A stretch of 17,030 nt of DNA from an uncultured Collinsella sp. (lineage in GTDB: Bacteria > Actinomycetota > Coriobacteriia > Coriobacteriales > Coriobacteriaceae). The notes beneath the pieces were generated by a model, which had not been told where the DNA came from, did not search any database, and saw only the letters and a list, made by a program, of their open reading frames with translations. The stretch lies in assembly GCA_902493915.1 (NCBI GenBank), contig CABUQY010000034.1, positions 1 to 17,030 of the forward strand, in the 5' to 3' direction. This document shows positions 7,105-14,603 of the stretch, in pieces (position 1 is the stretch's first letter; each line of letters starts with the position of its first letter). Position numbers and translations under genes: made by a program.

Positions 7105-8235
7105 ATGTCTGAGTTTGCTGCCGGTCCTGCCGGTCGTATCGAGCGTGTCCGTGCCCTGATGGCCGAGCGTGGCTACGACGCCATCGTGGTGCGCGACGAG
7201 GCCAACCTTCGTTGGCTTACGGGCGTGAAGGGCGTCTTCGACTACACCTTCGAGTTCCCGCACGCTGCGTTTATTACGGCCGACCAGTGCTTGTTTCACA
7301 CCGACTCGCGCTACCTCAATAGCTTTGAGGAGAACACGCCCGCCGGCAGCCCTTGGGTCTACGACATGGATGAGGGCACCATCCCCGGTTGGGTCGCCGG
7401 CAAGATCGCGGCCAACAAATGCCGCGTCTGCGCTGTCGAGGACGATATGCAGATTAATTTCTACCAGGGTATTCAGCGCGGCCTGGAGGACCGCTCCGTC
7501 GCCTGTATGCTGCCGCTGATGCACGACGACATCCGCAAGATGCGCGCCATCAAGGACGCCGAGGAGATTGAACTCATGCGCCATGCGCAGTCGATCACCG
7601 ATGCCGCCTTCCAGCACATGCTCGGCTTTATTAAGCCCGGTATGACCGAGAAACAGGTACGCAACGAGCTCGAGAACTTTATGTTCGCCAACGGTGCTGA
7701 CAGCCTGGCCTTCGGTTCCATCGTCGCGAGCGGCCCCAACACCGCCAATCCGCATGCCGTCCCGAGCGACCGCGTGATCGAGAAGGGCGACTTTGTCCTG
7801 ATGGACTACGGCGCGGGATACTGCGACTACCGCTCCGACATGACTCGTACCGTCGTGATGGGCGAGCCCACCCAGGAGCAGCTCGACCTGTACGCGCTCG
7901 TGCGCCGTACGCACGAGGAGTGCGTCGCCGCCATCCATCCGGGCGTCGAGGGCAACGACATCTTCAAGCTCTCCAAGAAGATCATCGGCGATGCCGGCTA
8001 TGGCGATTACTATAACCATGGCCTGGGCCACGGTGTCGGTATCGACATCCACGAGCTGCCCAACTTCAACCGCAGCAAGAACACCATCGAGGTCGGCTCG
8101 GTTATCACCATGGAGCCCGGCGTCTACCTGCCCGGCGTGGGCGGCGTGCGCCTGGAGGACTACGGCGTGGTCACCGAGAACGGCTACGAGCCCTTCACTA
8201 AGACCCCGCATGACCTGCACGTTATCGATTGCTAG
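7105..8235 (+). CDS. pepQ: M24 family Xaa-Pro peptidase
   Basis: This is a cytoplasmic metallopeptidase of the pita-bread fold that cleaves Xaa-Pro bonds, either as a dipeptidase or an aminopeptidase P. The 376-residue protein has a creatinase-like N-terminal domain (about 1-140: RIERVRALMAERGYDAIVV, NLRWLTG) and a C-terminal catalytic domain. The five dinuclear-metal ligands are visible: D234 (MDYGAGY), D245 (SDMTRT), H309 (GLGHGVG), E337 (TMEPGVY) and E351 (RLEDYG). ATG 7105 has GAAAGGA (7092-7098) six bases upstream. It stands alone between a 132-base structured gap and a terminator. An M24 peptidase beside efp is a conserved arrangement. Dipeptidase and aminopeptidase specificity cannot be separated by eye. 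Confidence 0.93.
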   Translation: MSEFAAGPAGRIERVRALMAERGYDAIVVRDEANLRWLTGVKGVFDYTFEFPHAAFITADQCLFHTDSRYLNSFEENTPAGSPWVYDMDEGTIPGWVAGKIAANKCRVCAVEDDMQINFYQGIQRGLEDRSVACMLPLMHDDIRKMRAIKDAEEIELMRHAQSITDAAFQHMLGFIKPGMTEKQVRNELENFMFANGADSLAFGSIVASGPNTANPHAVPSDRVIEKGDFVLMDYGAGYCDYRSDMTRTVVMGEPTQEQLDLYALVRRTHEECVAAIHPGVEGNDIFKLSKKIIGDAGYGDYYNHGLGHGVGIDIHELPNFNRSKNTIEVGSVITMEPGVYLPGVGGVRLEDYGVVTENGYEPFTKTPHDLHVIDC

Positions 8236-8252
8236 TCTACTTCGGTAGATAG
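8232..8252 (+). other. UUCG-capped hairpin overlapping the pepQ stop codon
   Basis: TCTAC (8236-8240) and GTAGA (8245-8249) pair around a TTCG tetraloop. The stem extends with CTA (8232-8234) and TAG (8250-8252) across a bulged G. The stop codon of pepQ (8233-8235) is inside the stem. It may stabilise the mRNA 3' end or be incidental. Confidence 0.4.
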
Positions 8253-8258
8253 TTTGGG

Positions 8259-8301
8259 GCGGGGCGTTCGGATCGATTCGGACGTCCCGCGTTCTCTTTT
8301 T
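8259..8301 (+). terminator. Rho-independent terminator after pepQ
   Basis: A 14-bp stem with three G-U pairs (8259-8272 with 8277-8290) has a TCGA loop. It is followed by GTTCTC and a T-run at 8297-8301. It separates pepQ from the efp operon. Confidence 0.85.
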
Positions 8302-8309
8302 ATGCGCTC

Positions 8310-8338
8310 GCTGCAGGCGCCGTCTGCAAGTGTATAAT
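8310..8338 (+). promoter_or_regulatory. efp: Promoter of the efp operon
   Basis: A perfect TATAAT -10 box lies at 8333-8338. The region 16-18 bases upstream (8309-8316, around CTGCAG) is only a weak -35. Initiation near 8345 would give a leader of about 50 bases. That leader contains a small hairpin, GGACGC (8357-8362) with GCGTTC (8367-8372). This is the best -10 in the window and probably drives the seven-gene run to recN. Confidence 0.62.
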
Positions 8339-8395
8339 TTCTATCGTATGTAATTTGGACGCTTGTGCGTTCTGCCCATAACAAGAAAGGTCGCT

Positions 8396-8959
8396 ATGCC
8401 TACCATTTCTACCGCCGACTTCAAGAACGGCCTCGGTCTCCGCATCAAGGACAAGGTCTACACCATTGTCGAGTTCCAGCATGTCAAGCCGGGCAAGGGC
8501 GGCGCGTTTGTGCGCTACAAGACCCGCGACATCAAGAGCGGCCGCGTCGTCGAGAACACCTGCAACGCCGGCACCAAGTTCGAGAGCGTCATGCTCACCA
8601 CCCGTGAGTTCCAGTACCTCTACAACGATGGCACCGACTACATCTTCATGGACAACGAGTCCTATGAGCAGGTTCCCGTTCCCGAGGACATGGTGGGCGA
8701 GAACTCCAAGTGGCTGCGCGAGAACGACATCTGCCAGCTGCTCTTCGCCGACGATGAGCTCATGGGCGTGACCCCGCCGATGTTCATCGAGACCACCATC
8801 GTCCAGACCGACCCGGGCTTTAAGGGCGACACCGTCCAGGGTTCCACCAAGCCGGCCACGATCGACACCGGCGCTGTCATCCAGGTCCCCATGTACCTCA
8901 ACGAGGGCGAGGTCATCAAGGTTGACACCCGCGACGGCAAGTTCGTCTCCCGCGTCTAG
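8396..8959 (+). CDS. efp: Translation elongation factor P
   Basis: EF-P binds between the ribosomal P and E sites and relieves stalling at polyproline stretches. The 187-residue protein has the expected three beta-barrel domains: KOW-like N-domain (about 1-64), OB domain (about 67-127) and C-terminal OB domain (about 131-187, with the family-typical TDPGFKGDT and IDTGAVIQVP). The tip loop reads HVKPGKGGAF with lysine K34 at the position that is modified in some bacteria. No EpmA/EpmB-type modification gene is in the window. The frame extends upstream to 8363, but ATG 8396 has AGAAAGG (8384-8390) five bases before it and gives the standard MPTISTADFKNG start. It is the first gene of the operon, after a perfect -10 box. 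Confidence 0.97.
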   Translation: MPTISTADFKNGLGLRIKDKVYTIVEFQHVKPGKGGAFVRYKTRDIKSGRVVENTCNAGTKFESVMLTTREFQYLYNDGTDYIFMDNESYEQVPVPEDMVGENSKWLRENDICQLLFADDELMGVTPPMFIETTIVQTDPGFKGDTVQGSTKPATIDTGAVIQVPMYLNEGEVIKVDTRDGKFVSRV

Positions 8960-8983
8960 CAACCAACTTTTCTAGGAGGACTC

Positions 8984-9346
8984 ATGCCCCAGGAAATCAA
9001 GATTGACGGCATCGGCATTTCGCCCGATGTTCTGACCGCCATCGTCTCGCGCGCCGTGTCCGATGTCGAGGGCATCGCCTCCGTTGGCGTCAAGGACCTT
9101 GCCACCAACCTTGTCTCCATGATGCTCTCGTCCAAGGCCCCGGCTTCTGAGCCGGCGGTCGAGGCCGAGGTCGTCGGCGACAAGCTCGCACTCACCGTGC
9201 GCGTCGTGGTGTTCTTTGGCTATCCGTTCAAGAAACTCGCCGAGGCCGTTCGCGCTGCCGTGGTCGCCGCCATCGATGCCCAGGTTGGCGTTGAGGTCGA
9301 GCGCGTTGACGTTTGCATCGACGGCCTCGTTTTCCCCAAGGAGTAA
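8984..9346 (+). CDS. Asp23/Gls24 family protein (YqhY-like)
   Basis: This small 120-residue protein has the Asp23/Gls24 pattern: an N-terminal ISPDVLTAIVSRAVSDVEGIASV, a central beta region (DKLALTVRVVVFFGYPFKKLA) and a final helix and strand pair (VGVEVERVDVCIDGLVF). It has no signal peptide or membrane helix. Its place just before nusB matches Bacillus YqhY, a family member tied to control of acetyl-CoA carboxylase activity. Here accB and accC are not adjacent, so that role cannot be assumed. ATG 8984 follows a strong AGGAGG (8974-8979). It lies 24 bases after efp and three bases before nusB. Confidence 0.9.
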   Translation: MPQEIKIDGIGISPDVLTAIVSRAVSDVEGIASVGVKDLATNLVSMMLSSKAPASEPAVEAEVVGDKLALTVRVVVFFGYPFKKLAEAVRAAVVAAIDAQVGVEVERVDVCIDGLVFPKE

Positions 9347-9349
9347 CCT

Positions 9350-9934
9350 TTGAGCCTTAAGGTTTATCGCGGGCGTACGCTTGCCCGCAGTCAGGCGCTG
9401 CAGCTGCTGTTCCAGGCCGAGGCCACGGACAGCCCGCTCGAGCGCGTCCTCGAGGGTGATTTCCTGATCTCGAAGGGTCCCCTCGATCCCTATGCGCTGG
9501 AGCTGTGCCGAGGTGCCTACGAGCATATCGACCGCATCGACTGTGCTCTGCGCTCCGTTGCCAAGAACTGGGATCTTATGCGCATGCCCGGCGCCGACCG
9601 CAACCTGCTGCGTATCGCCGTTTACGAGATGCGTTTCCTCACCGACGAGGAGGTCTCGGACGCCATCGTGATCAACGAGGCCGTTGAGCTTGCCAAGGCC
9701 TATGGCACCGACCAGTCCGCGTCGTTCGTCAACGGCGTGCTGGGTAAGATCGCTCGCAGCGAGGAGCTGCCGGGCGAGGACCTATACCAGGAGCTGCTGG
9801 CCGAGGATCGCGCTCGCGAGGAGGCACAGGCTGCCGAGGCTGCCGCAAAGGTTGCAGCTGCTCAGGCTGAGGCTGGCGTGCTGGCCGAGGATGCGGTCGC
9901 CGCCGAGGCTGACATCGACTCCGTCGAGGAGTAG
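9350..9934 (+). CDS. nusB: Transcription antitermination factor NusB
   Basis: NusB binds boxA RNA with NusE (S10) and supports rRNA antitermination. The all-helical core (about residues 1-140) shows the family signatures ARSQALQLLFQAE, DRNLLRIAVYEMRFL and the C-terminal VINEAVELAKAYGTDQSASFVNGVLGKIAR. The protein is 194 residues, about 50 longer than usual. The excess is an Ala/Glu-rich tail (about 141-194) that is probably helical or disordered. The start is TTG 9350: AAGGAG (9338-9343) sits six bases before it, an in-frame ATG is absent nearby, and the residues that follow fit the family N-terminus. It begins three bases after the previous stop and ends two bases before xseB. Confidence 0.93.
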   Translation: MSLKVYRGRTLARSQALQLLFQAEATDSPLERVLEGDFLISKGPLDPYALELCRGAYEHIDRIDCALRSVAKNWDLMRMPGADRNLLRIAVYEMRFLTDEEVSDAIVINEAVELAKAYGTDQSASFVNGVLGKIARSEELPGEDLYQELLAEDRAREEAQAAEAAAKVAAAQAEAGVLAEDAVAAEADIDSVEE

Positions 9935-9936
9935 TC

Positions 9937-10176
9937 ATGCCAGAGGGTTCTGTCCGTAACTTTGATGAGATCTCGGACCGTCTGGATCAGATTATCGCTA
10001 CCGTTCGCTCCAAGGATACCTCCTTGGAGCGTTCGCTCGATTTGTTTGACGAAGCGATTGAGCTGGGGTCCCGCGCGGTCGATATGGTCGACAAGTTTGA
10101 GCTTACGCCGCGTGAGGCCGACAAGCTCGAGCAGGAATACGATGAGGATGCGGCAAACGAATCCCAGGATAGCTAG
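9937..10176 (+). CDS. xseB: Exodeoxyribonuclease VII small subunit
   Basis: XseB joins the large catalytic subunit XseA to form exonuclease VII, which degrades single-stranded DNA in both directions. The 79-residue length is typical. The family pattern is visible: NFDEISDRLDQIIATVRSKD, then the diagnostic TSLERSLDLFDEAIELGSRA, then a second helix ending in acidic residues. ATG 9937 has GAGGAG (9926-9931) five bases upstream, inside the end of nusB. Usually xseA is the upstream partner, but nothing lies between nusB and xseB except two bases. The large subunit must be encoded elsewhere, or be absent. Confidence 0.9.
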   Translation: MPEGSVRNFDEISDRLDQIIATVRSKDTSLERSLDLFDEAIELGSRAVDMVDKFELTPREADKLEQEYDEDAANESQDS

Positions 10177-10211
10177 GCCGCATCTCCGGATACGAATGGT
10201 TGATGGCATTC

Positions 10212-11015
10212 ATGAAACGCGTGCGTCTTGATGACGAACTGATTTCACAGGGCATCTGCGCCGATCGCGCGGATGCCCTTCGCACTCTTATGGCCGGCTT
10301 GGTCTCGAGTGGCGGTGAGCGCTTGACTTCGCCGGGTCTTAAGGTGATCCCGGGCCTGCCGCTGCACGTGAAGGGGCGCATTCCCTATGTTGGCCGCGGC
10401 GGTCTTAAGCTCGAAGGCGCGCTCGATGCGTTTGGCATCAATCCGACGGGCCTTGCCTGTCTGGATGTGGGCTGCTCTACCGGCGGCTTTACCGATTGCC
10501 TGCTCAAGCGCGGAGCTGCGACCGTTGTCTCGGTGGACGTGGGTCGCGCCCAGTTCGATTGGTCGTTGCGTCAGGACGATCGCGTGACGCTGCATGAGCG
10601 CACAAACGTGACGCAGCTGCCTGAGCTTGGCTATGCCGGCGTCATCGACCTGGCAGTGTGTGATGTCTCGTTTACTAGCATCGCGAACATTATCGATGCG
10701 GTGCTGGCGTGCCTGGCGCCTACGGGTGCATTCTGCACGCTCGTAAAGCCGCAGTTTGAGGCTCCGGCGGCGCTGGTGGGCGAGGGCGGCATTGTGACCG
10801 ATCCCGCCGTGCGCCGCGATACACTCGTGGCGGCGGTTGAACTCTTTGCCGCCAAGGGCCTGTTCCCGGTCGATGTGTGCGTGTCACCCATTCATGGTGC
10901 CAAGGGCAACGTTGAGTTTTTCCTGTACGGCACGAGATTTGACCCCGGCGACCGCTCGCAAGATGAGCTGCAATCCCAGGTATCGGTTTTGAGCGAGAAA
11001 GCTGCAACGCTATGA
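10212..11015 (+). CDS. tlyA: TlyA family rRNA (cytidine-2'-O)-methyltransferase
   Basis: TlyA methylates 16S and/or 23S rRNA cytidines at the ribose 2'-O; old annotations call it hemolysin. The 267-residue protein has an N-terminal S4 RNA-binding domain (about 1-60, RVRLDDELISQGICADRADA) and an FtsJ-like Rossmann methyltransferase domain. The SAM motif is CLDVGCSTGGFTDCLL. The expected K-D-K-E catalytic set is present: K66 (GGLKLEGAL), D151 (CDVSF), K179 (VKPQFE) and E235 (GNVEFF). ATG 10212 gives the family-like MKRVRLDDEL. ATG 10203 and TTG 10200 are in frame, and no strong ribosome-binding site decides between them. The gene follows xseB by 35 bases and overlaps nadK by ATGA. Confidence 0.93.
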   Translation: MKRVRLDDELISQGICADRADALRTLMAGLVSSGGERLTSPGLKVIPGLPLHVKGRIPYVGRGGLKLEGALDAFGINPTGLACLDVGCSTGGFTDCLLKRGAATVVSVDVGRAQFDWSLRQDDRVTLHERTNVTQLPELGYAGVIDLAVCDVSFTSIANIIDAVLACLAPTGAFCTLVKPQFEAPAALVGEGGIVTDPAVRRDTLVAAVELFAAKGLFPVDVCVSPIHGAKGNVEFFLYGTRFDPGDRSQDELQSQVSVLSEKAATL

Positions 11016-11872
11016 AGGTCTTTCTGGTTCCCAATTACTACAAGCAAGAGGCGGTCGAGAGCGGCCTGATGCTTGAGCTTTGGCTGACGCGCCAGGGCTA
11101 TGAGGTCGCATGGGCTGCCGACCAGCGATCGAAGATTCAAAGCACGCCTGATATTGACGGCTCCGATCTGGTCATTACGCTCGGCGGCGACGGTACGTTG
11201 CTGCGCGCTGCCCGCATCCTCAACCATCGCGAGATTCCTATCCTCGGTCTTTCCTATGGTCACCTGGGCTTTTTAACTGCTGCGAGCCCCGAGGAGCGCG
11301 ACATTCTGCAGGTCGTGAGCGACGCCCTTTCCGGCGAGCTGCACGTGAGCCGTCGCGCCACCATCGCCGCGGATATCGTGTCCGTGCGCGACGATGGCAC
11401 GAAGGATGTCGTGCGCACGTTCGCCCTCAACGACATGGCGCTCACGCGCGGCCCCCTGTCCGATATGGTTGAGTTCGACATCACGGTGTCGGGCCACCAT
11501 ATCGATCGACTGCGTGGCGACGGCGTGGTCGTGTCCACGGCGACTGGTTCTACGGGGTACGCGCTCAGTGCAGGTGGCCCCATCGTGAGCCCCGATTACA
11601 CGGGCATGGTCTGCGTGCCCATCGCTCCACATACCATTCAGGCTCGCGCTTTCTTGACTTCGCCGAGTGATGTCGTCGAGATCTTTATGTCCGATGATCG
11701 CCCGAGCGTTCCGGCAATCGCCATCGACGGACAGTTTATTACCTGCGATGGCACGGTCGAGAGCGTGGCTGTGCGTCGCGGTCCCGGCGATGTGCTGCTG
11801 CTGGATTACGGCCCCGAGAGCTTCTATAACTCGGTTAGCCGTGTGTTCTACGGAGTGCGTCATGATCGATGA
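11012..11872 (+). CDS. nadK: NAD kinase
   Basis: NAD kinase phosphorylates NAD to NADP in the cytoplasm. The 286-residue protein has the catalytic GGDGT motif at 58-62 (D60 is the general base), followed by LLRAARIL and the glycine-containing GLSYGHLGFLT. The second nucleotide-binding block reads GDGVVVSTATGSTGYALSAG, followed by GGPIVSP. The usual asparagine-acid pair appears as ALND. The start is ATG 11012, overlapping the tlyA stop by four bases, and the end overlaps recN by 11 bases. These overlaps imply translational coupling. tlyA-nadK-recN is a conserved actinobacterial order. Confidence 0.95.
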   Translation: MKVFLVPNYYKQEAVESGLMLELWLTRQGYEVAWAADQRSKIQSTPDIDGSDLVITLGGDGTLLRAARILNHREIPILGLSYGHLGFLTAASPEERDILQVVSDALSGELHVSRRATIAADIVSVRDDGTKDVVRTFALNDMALTRGPLSDMVEFDITVSGHHIDRLRGDGVVVSTATGSTGYALSAGGPIVSPDYTGMVCVPIAPHTIQARAFLTSPSDVVEIFMSDDRPSVPAIAIDGQFITCDGTVESVAVRRGPGDVLLLDYGPESFYNSVSRVFYGVRHDR

Positions 11873-13490
11873 GCTGCAGGTTTCCAACATTGCACTCATT
11901 CGCGAGGCGACGTTGGTTCCGAGCGCGGGCCTAACGGTTCTGACTGGAGAAACCGGCGCCGGTAAGACCGCGCTGCTCTCGGCCCTCAAGCTTATTTTGG
12001 GCGAGCGCGCGGATTCGTCAACGGTGCGCGAGGGTGAGGCGCTGGCGAGCGTTGAGGCGCGACTCTTCGACGGGCCGCACGACCCGGAGGGCTTCACGGT
12101 CCAGCGCAGCCTTTCTGCCGAGGGCCGCAGCCGCGTGAAGATTGACGGCCGCATCGCCAGTGTGCGCGAGCTTTCGGAGCGCGTTGGCGTGATGATGGAT
12201 CTGTGCGGCCAGCACGAGCACCAGCGCCTCCTCGACCCGGCGCATCATGTTGCCATGGTCGATGCCTGGGCAGGGCGCCCGGCACTCGAGGCGCTCGAGC
12301 ACTACCGTGCTTGCTTTAAAGCCTCGCGCGCGGCTGCCAAGGAGGTCCGTCGCGTCGAGGAGGCCTCGCGTGCGCAGGGGAGCCGCGTCGAGGAGGCGCG
12401 CTTTGCCCTCGAGCGCATCGGCGAGGTCGACCCCAAGCCGGGCGAGTATGAGGAACTCGAGGAACTGCTGCCGCGCTCCGAACATGCCGAGGTACTGGTC
12501 GCCACAGCTAACGATGCCCATGCATCGCTTGCCGCCGAAGGGGGAGCGCTCGATGCCGTGAACAGCGCCGTGGCAGAGCTTTCCCGAATGGCTACCGTCG
12601 ATCGCAAACTGGGCGACATTGCCGATGCGCTTTCGGATGCCTGCATCTCCCTTGAGGATTGCGCGAACGAGCTTCGTGCCTATCGCGATGGCGTCGCCTT
12701 CGACCCGCGCGAGCTCGCTCGCATGCGTGAGCGGTATTCCGACCTCAAGGGTCTGTTGCGTCAGTGGGGTCCAACTATGGACGATGTTTTTGCCATGCGC
12801 AATCGCTCGCAAGAACTGCTGTCTCTGGTCGATGATGGCGATGAGCAGATCAAAAAGGCGCGTGAGGCGCTCGGGAGCGCCGAGCGCGAGTTGTTTGCCG
12901 CTGCCAAGGCACTTAAGCGCGCGCGGAATACCGCAGCTCCGCGCTTTTGCCACGAGGTCGGCCGTCAGATGGCGCGCCTGGAGATGGGTGGCGCCGAGCT
13001 CGTCTGGGAGTCGCGCGATCTTCCCCGTGCTGAGTGGACGCCCGTTGGTCCTTCGAGCTACGAGCTGCTATACCGCAGCGGTGCCGGTTTGACGCCGCGC
13101 CCCCTGCGTCGAATTGCGTCGGGCGGCGAGCTCAGCCGCGTCATGCTGGCAAGCAAGGTTGTCCTCGGTAACGCGGACGGTGTCGATACGCTCGTGTTCG
13201 ATGAGGTCGATGCAGGTGTCGGCGGCTCTACCGCACGTGCCCTCGCGAGCGTGCTGGCAGATCTCGCCGCTACGCATCAGGTGATTGTCGTAACCCATTT
13301 GGCGCAGGTCGCCGTCATGGCTGACAAGCATTATGTCGTCAGCAAGGAACCGGGTGATGTTCCCCAGACGCAATTGGACGAGGTAACTGGCGAAGCGCGT
13401 ACCGCCGAGATCGCCCGCATGTTGAGCGGCGATCAGTCCGAGGCGAGCTTGGCCCACGCGAAGCAGATGCTCGAAGAAGCTCGAGGTTAG
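11862..13490 (+). CDS. recN: DNA repair protein RecN
   Basis: RecN is an SMC-like ATPase that acts early in double-strand break repair. The 542-residue length is normal. The N-terminal head has Walker A GETGAGKT (29-36) and the DLCGQHEHQRLLDP block. A central coiled-coil region rich in Glu, Ala and Arg follows (roughly 150-370). The C-terminal head has the ABC signature SGGELS (420-425) and Walker B LVFDEVDAGVGG (D447, E448). The frame is open upstream inside nadK, but ATG 11862 gives the family-typical MIDELQVSNIALI and overlaps nadK by 11 bases. It is the last gene of the efp operon and converges on the rpiR-type gene across 59 bases. Confidence 0.96.
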   Translation: MIDELQVSNIALIREATLVPSAGLTVLTGETGAGKTALLSALKLILGERADSSTVREGEALASVEARLFDGPHDPEGFTVQRSLSAEGRSRVKIDGRIASVRELSERVGVMMDLCGQHEHQRLLDPAHHVAMVDAWAGRPALEALEHYRACFKASRAAAKEVRRVEEASRAQGSRVEEARFALERIGEVDPKPGEYEELEELLPRSEHAEVLVATANDAHASLAAEGGALDAVNSAVAELSRMATVDRKLGDIADALSDACISLEDCANELRAYRDGVAFDPRELARMRERYSDLKGLLRQWGPTMDDVFAMRNRSQELLSLVDDGDEQIKKAREALGSAERELFAAAKALKRARNTAAPRFCHEVGRQMARLEMGGAELVWESRDLPRAEWTPVGPSSYELLYRSGAGLTPRPLRRIASGGELSRVMLASKVVLGNADGVDTLVFDEVDAGVGGSTARALASVLADLAATHQVIVVTHLAQVAVMADKHYVVSKEPGDVPQTQLDEVTGEARTAEIARMLSGDQSEASLAHAKQMLEEARG

Positions 13491-13508
13491 GTCGTATCAG
13501 CGGTGTTG

Positions 13509-13541
13509 GTGGGACAAAATAGACTGAAATTTTTGTCCCAC
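13509..13541. repeat. Inverted repeat between convergent recN and rpiR-type gene (possible bidirectional terminator)
   Basis: Perfect 11-bp arms, GTGGGACAAAA (13509-13519) and TTTTGTCCCAC (13531-13541), flank an 11-base loop. It sits in the short gap between two convergent genes, where a shared terminator is expected. No separate T-tract follows on either strand (the A/T run lies within the stem), so it is not a textbook intrinsic terminator. It may be a dispersed intergenic palindrome. Confidence 0.6.
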
Positions 13542-13549
13542 TACGCGTT

Positions 13550-14407
13550 TTACTCCACAACCTTATCCGGCTGGATGAGCTCCTCGTAGTAGCTGATATG
13601 CTCACGCGCGTCTTCAATCTCGGGCAGCAGGAAGTTGTAGATGACTTCGATGATCATCGTGGCACTGATCTTGGAGAACGCAAAGTCGCCTGTCGTCAGC
13701 AGCGCTTCGTGGTTGACGGTATTAAAAGTGTAGTCTGCCAGGCGCGCGAGTGGGGATTTGCTGTCACTGCTGATGACGACTACGGTTGCGCCGCAGTTGC
13801 GAGCCGCTTTTGCCATGCGATTCAATCGGCGCGATTTGCCGGAGTTTGAGATAAGCATGATGACGTCACCCGGGCGTAACGTGAGCGCAAAGCCGATTGA
13901 TGTCTCGCTAATGGTGCTCGCCATGCAGCGCAGGCCCAGCTGCGAAAACTTAAACGTCGCATCGAGCGCGACCGCGTTCGTATTGCCCACAGCTGCAAAC
14001 TCAATAACCCCTGCATGCTTAAGGGCATGCACAACAGCCGCCAGCGTATCGTGGTCGATACCGTCGATGGTCGCATTAAGCTCGCTCACCTTGGCAGCCA
14101 AGATGTTCTTGAGGCTCTGCTCCATATTGTCGAGCGAGACCTCGTCGGTCAGGCCCTCGTTGCGCTGGCTTTCTAAATCCCGCGCCAACGAAAACTGAAA
14201 GCTGCGGAAGCTGCCAAAGCCCAGCTTGCGGCAGAAACGCGAAACGGTCGCCTCGGACGTGGCGGCGGCGCGCGAGAGCTGAGCGGCCGTGAGGCGTGGC
14301 GCTTCGGACTGGTGCTCCAATATATAGTCGACAATGCGCTGCTCGGACTCGCTGTATCCCTGATGGGTACTAATGAGGGAAAGTGCGCTCTTGCTACTAT
14401 CGGTCAT
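13550..14407 (-). CDS. RpiR/MurR family transcriptional regulator (HTH + SIS)
   Basis: This is a sugar-phosphate-responsive DNA-binding regulator of 285 residues. The N-terminal HTH_6 domain (about 1-77) contains the helix-turn-helix (about 40-64, TAAQLSRAAATSEATVSRFC) followed by RKLGFGSFRSF. The C-terminal SIS domain (about 120-250) has AAVGNTNAVALDATFKFSQLG and the sugar-phosphate loop VIMLISNSGKSRRL. ATG 14407 has AGGAG about nine bases upstream on the minus strand; a further upstream ATG at 14455 lacks such a site. It is transcribed away from the PTS permease across a 272-base shared region, so it very probably controls that gene and perhaps itself. Whether it represses or activates, and its effector, cannot be read from the sequence. 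Confidence 0.93.
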   Translation of the reverse strand: MTDSSKSALSLISTHQGYSESEQRIVDYILEHQSEAPRLTAAQLSRAAATSEATVSRFCRKLGFGSFRSFQFSLARDLESQRNEGLTDEVSLDNMEQSLKNILAAKVSELNATIDGIDHDTLAAVVHALKHAGVIEFAAVGNTNAVALDATFKFSQLGLRCMASTISETSIGFALTLRPGDVIMLISNSGKSRRLNRMAKAARNCGATVVVISSDSKSPLARLADYTFNTVNHEALLTTGDFAFSKISATMIIEVIYNFLLPEIEDAREHISYYEELIQPDKVVE

Positions 14408-14455
14408 GGATGGCTCCTGGTTGGCATGAAAATCTAGCTTGATTTGCAATGCCAT

Positions 14456-14484
14456 AGTATACGGGCATTTTCAATTACAAGATA
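14456..14484 (-). promoter_or_regulatory. Probable promoter of the RpiR-type regulator gene
   Basis: On the minus strand TATACT (14461-14456) matches the -10 consensus at five of six positions. The -35 position 17 bases upstream (14484-14479, TATCTT) is weak. It would give a leader of about 40 bases before ATG 14407. Confidence 0.4.
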
Positions 14485-14537
14485 CACCTTGCCGTTTCAA
14501 GTGTTGATGGTAAACTTTCACTTACCGTTTACGGTTA

Positions 14538-14552
14538 TGAAAGAACCTTTCA
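14538..14552. promoter_or_regulatory. Candidate operator TGAAAG-N3-CTTTCA
   Basis: A perfect 6-bp inverted repeat with a three-base spacer lies in the divergent region between regulator and permease. Further TTTCA or TGAAA half-sites surround it at about 14427, 14468, 14495, 14515, 14560 and 14601. This is the natural candidate binding site for the adjacent RpiR-type regulator. It also resembles a catabolite-response element but lacks the central CG. Confidence 0.5.
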
Positions 14553-14574
14553 CCGGAGATTTTCACCTTGTGTC

Positions 14575-14603
14575 TTCTCACGCGGACGGTAGGTTGGTAT
14601 CTT
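14575..14603 (+). promoter_or_regulatory. Probable promoter of the PTS permease gene
   Basis: TTCTCA (14575-14580, four of six matches) and TATCTT (14598-14603) are 17 bases apart. The TGG before the -10 makes it an extended -10 promoter. Start near 14610 gives a leader of about 70 bases that contains two hairpins. A CTTTCA half-site (14601-14606) overlaps the -10. Confidence 0.42.

Noticed and set aside
8363..8395. Extended efp start
   Set aside because: ATG 8396 has a proper ribosome-binding site and the conserved EF-P N-terminus; the extension has neither.
11667..11861. Extended recN start inside nadK
   Set aside because: The extra residues are out-of-frame nadK sequence; ATG 11862 gives the standard RecN N-terminus.
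11012..11872. ALND instead of ALNE in NAD kinase as a possible defect
   Set aside because: Asp at this position occurs in active family members as I know them, and all other motifs are intact.
14538..14552. Catabolite-response (cre) site
   Set aside because: The outer bases fit but the central CG of the consensus is missing; an RpiR operator is the simpler reading.
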